39,030 nt of DNA from Spirochaetota bacterium (lineage in GTDB: Bacteria; Spirochaetota; Spirochaetia; Treponematales; Rectinemataceae). The stretch's first letter is position 1, and every line of letters starts with the position of its first letter. The position numbers and the translations under genes are program-made. Below the pieces are notes generated by a model. The model worked only from the letters and a program-made list of their open reading frames with translations. It was not told the DNA's origin and made no database searches. The stretch is from the NCBI GenBank assembly GCA_008080685.1, contig VKGY01000008.1:3452-42481 (forward strand), written 5' to 3'. This document shows, one piece after another, positions 38,280 through 39,030 of the stretch.

Positions 38280-39030
38280 TTAGTTCTTGGCGGCGTTCAC
38301 CGAATCGCGGAGCTTGTTGATCTCGTCGGCGCTCATGGTGAAGGCCGAGGGGATCTTGACCGAGCCGGCCTTGATCTCGTTCTGGACCTTTTCCAGCTCC
38401 TTCTGAAGGGTAGCGGGAACGGCCTTGTTGAAGGGGGCGTAGGCGATGGCGCCTTCGGCCGCTCCCACGTAGACCTTCTGTCCGCCGAGCTTCTTGCCTT
38501 CCATGAAGGCGTTGACAGCCTGGAAGAGGGTGAGGTCCACGCGCTTCATGGTGGAGGTGAGGATGAGGTTGGCCTTGGCGGGTTCGGTGGCGAAAAGCCC
38601 AGCCTGGTTGGTGTCCACGCCGATGGCGTACCTGTCCGTCTCCACCGCGGCGTCGAAGAGCCCGAGGCCCGCGCGGCCGGCGGCGTGGTAGACCACGTCG
38701 GCCTTGTAGGTCTTGATCTGGATCAAGGCCTGATCCTTGGCCTTGGCGGTGTCGGTGAAAGAGTTGACGTAGTTGTAGATGATGCGGATCGCGGGGTTGA
38801 CCTTCTGGGCTCCGGCGATGTAGCCGACGAAGAAGTCGTTGATGCCCGTGATGTCCCGGCCGCCGATGAAGCCGATGACATTGTCGCCGTTGAGGCGGGC
38901 ATCGCCTGTGGACTTGGTTATGAGACCGGCGAGGGCTCCGGCCAGGTAGCCGGCTTCGGAGTTCTTGTACTGGATGGAGTGGACGTTGGCTATGTCCGCG
39001 GCGATCCAGCCGTCGTACATGACGTAGAGG
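38280..39030 (-). CDS. BMP-family nucleoside-binding protein, 5' end outside the window
   Basis: The C-terminal ~250 residues of a basic membrane protein (BMP/PnrA/TmpC-like) substrate-binding protein. The frame is open to the window end. Typical segments are SEAGYLAGALAGL, VIGFIGGRDITGINDFFVGY, DVVYHAAGRAGLGLFDAA, YAIGVDTNQAGL, and the C-terminal GSVKIPSA. In PnrA-like proteins the GIDTNQ-type loop and nearby residues bind nucleosides. The N-terminus, where a lipoprotein signal is expected, is not in view. It is the first gene of the nucleoside importer and is followed by the hairpin at 38221-38253. Confidence 0.93.
   Translation of the reverse strand, partial: LYVMYDGWIAADIANVHSIQYKNSEAGYLAGALAGLITKSTGDARLNGDNVIGFIGGRDITGINDFFVGYIAGAQKVNPAIRIIYNYVNSFTDTAKAKDQALIQIKTYKADVVYHAAGRAGLGLFDAAVETDRYAIGVDTNQAGLFATEPAKANLILTSTMKRVDLTLFQAVNAFMEGKKLGGQKVYVGAAEGAIAYAPFNKAVPATLQKELEKVQNEIKAGSVKIPSAFTMSADEINKLRDSVNAAKN

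Overview
The window looks like a compact chromosomal segment of an anaerobic, fermentative bacterium. Pyruvate:ferredoxin oxidoreductase and an NfnAB/SudAB-type ferredoxin/NAD(P) enzyme point to strictly anaerobic redox metabolism. Gene style (a BMP-type nucleoside ABC importer next to a nucleoside-type deaminase, a membrane-anchored LuxR regulator, an MFS transporter with a HEAT-repeat tail) suggests a spirochaete, but this is inference because no rRNA or other taxonomic marker is present. No tRNA, rRNA, CRISPR array, insertion-sequence transposase or phage structural gene was seen.

Layout. 1-13.5 kb: histidine ammonia-lyase (cut by the window start), an EamA permease with a damaged 3' end, a Kef-type antiporter fused to a PTS EIIA domain, a pseudouridine synthase with a small unknown partner, DUF72, YggT, YhbY, then a minus-strand run LuxR-like regulator / MazG / MATE / MFS-HEAT, and a VanZ-like protein. 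13.5-17.2 kb: pyruvate:ferredoxin oxidoreductase with a clear terminator. 17.4-24.4 kb: a sugar-nucleotide transferase and a left-handed-beta-helix protein, a nucleoside phosphorylase, NfnA and an interrupted NfnB, a TPR lipoprotein-like protein and an M20 amidohydrolase.

24.65-33.1 kb: an accessory island. It has its own near-consensus promoter, then an ASCH fragment and five genes whose ends overlap by 4-8 bases: YhcG/DUF1016 nuclease, type III Mod methyltransferase, a Schlafen/AlbA_2 ATPase-like protein, RhuM and type III Res. It is bordered by short degenerate ACAGGAT-type repeats in opposite orientations, and by a REP-like palindrome on the left. This is the best candidate for an incompletely described defence system.

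33.2-39.0 kb: a minus-strand locus for nucleoside uptake and deamination: BMP-family binding protein, two-domain ATPase (two reading-frame breaks), two permeases and an SsnA/TrzA-type amidohydrolase. Together with the nucleoside phosphorylase it suggests purine/pyrimidine salvage.

Several otherwise well-conserved genes (EamA permease, NfnB, M20 hydrolase, ABC ATPase, ASCH) carry short deletions or frame breaks. Whether these are biological decay or assembly errors is the main quality question for this sequence.
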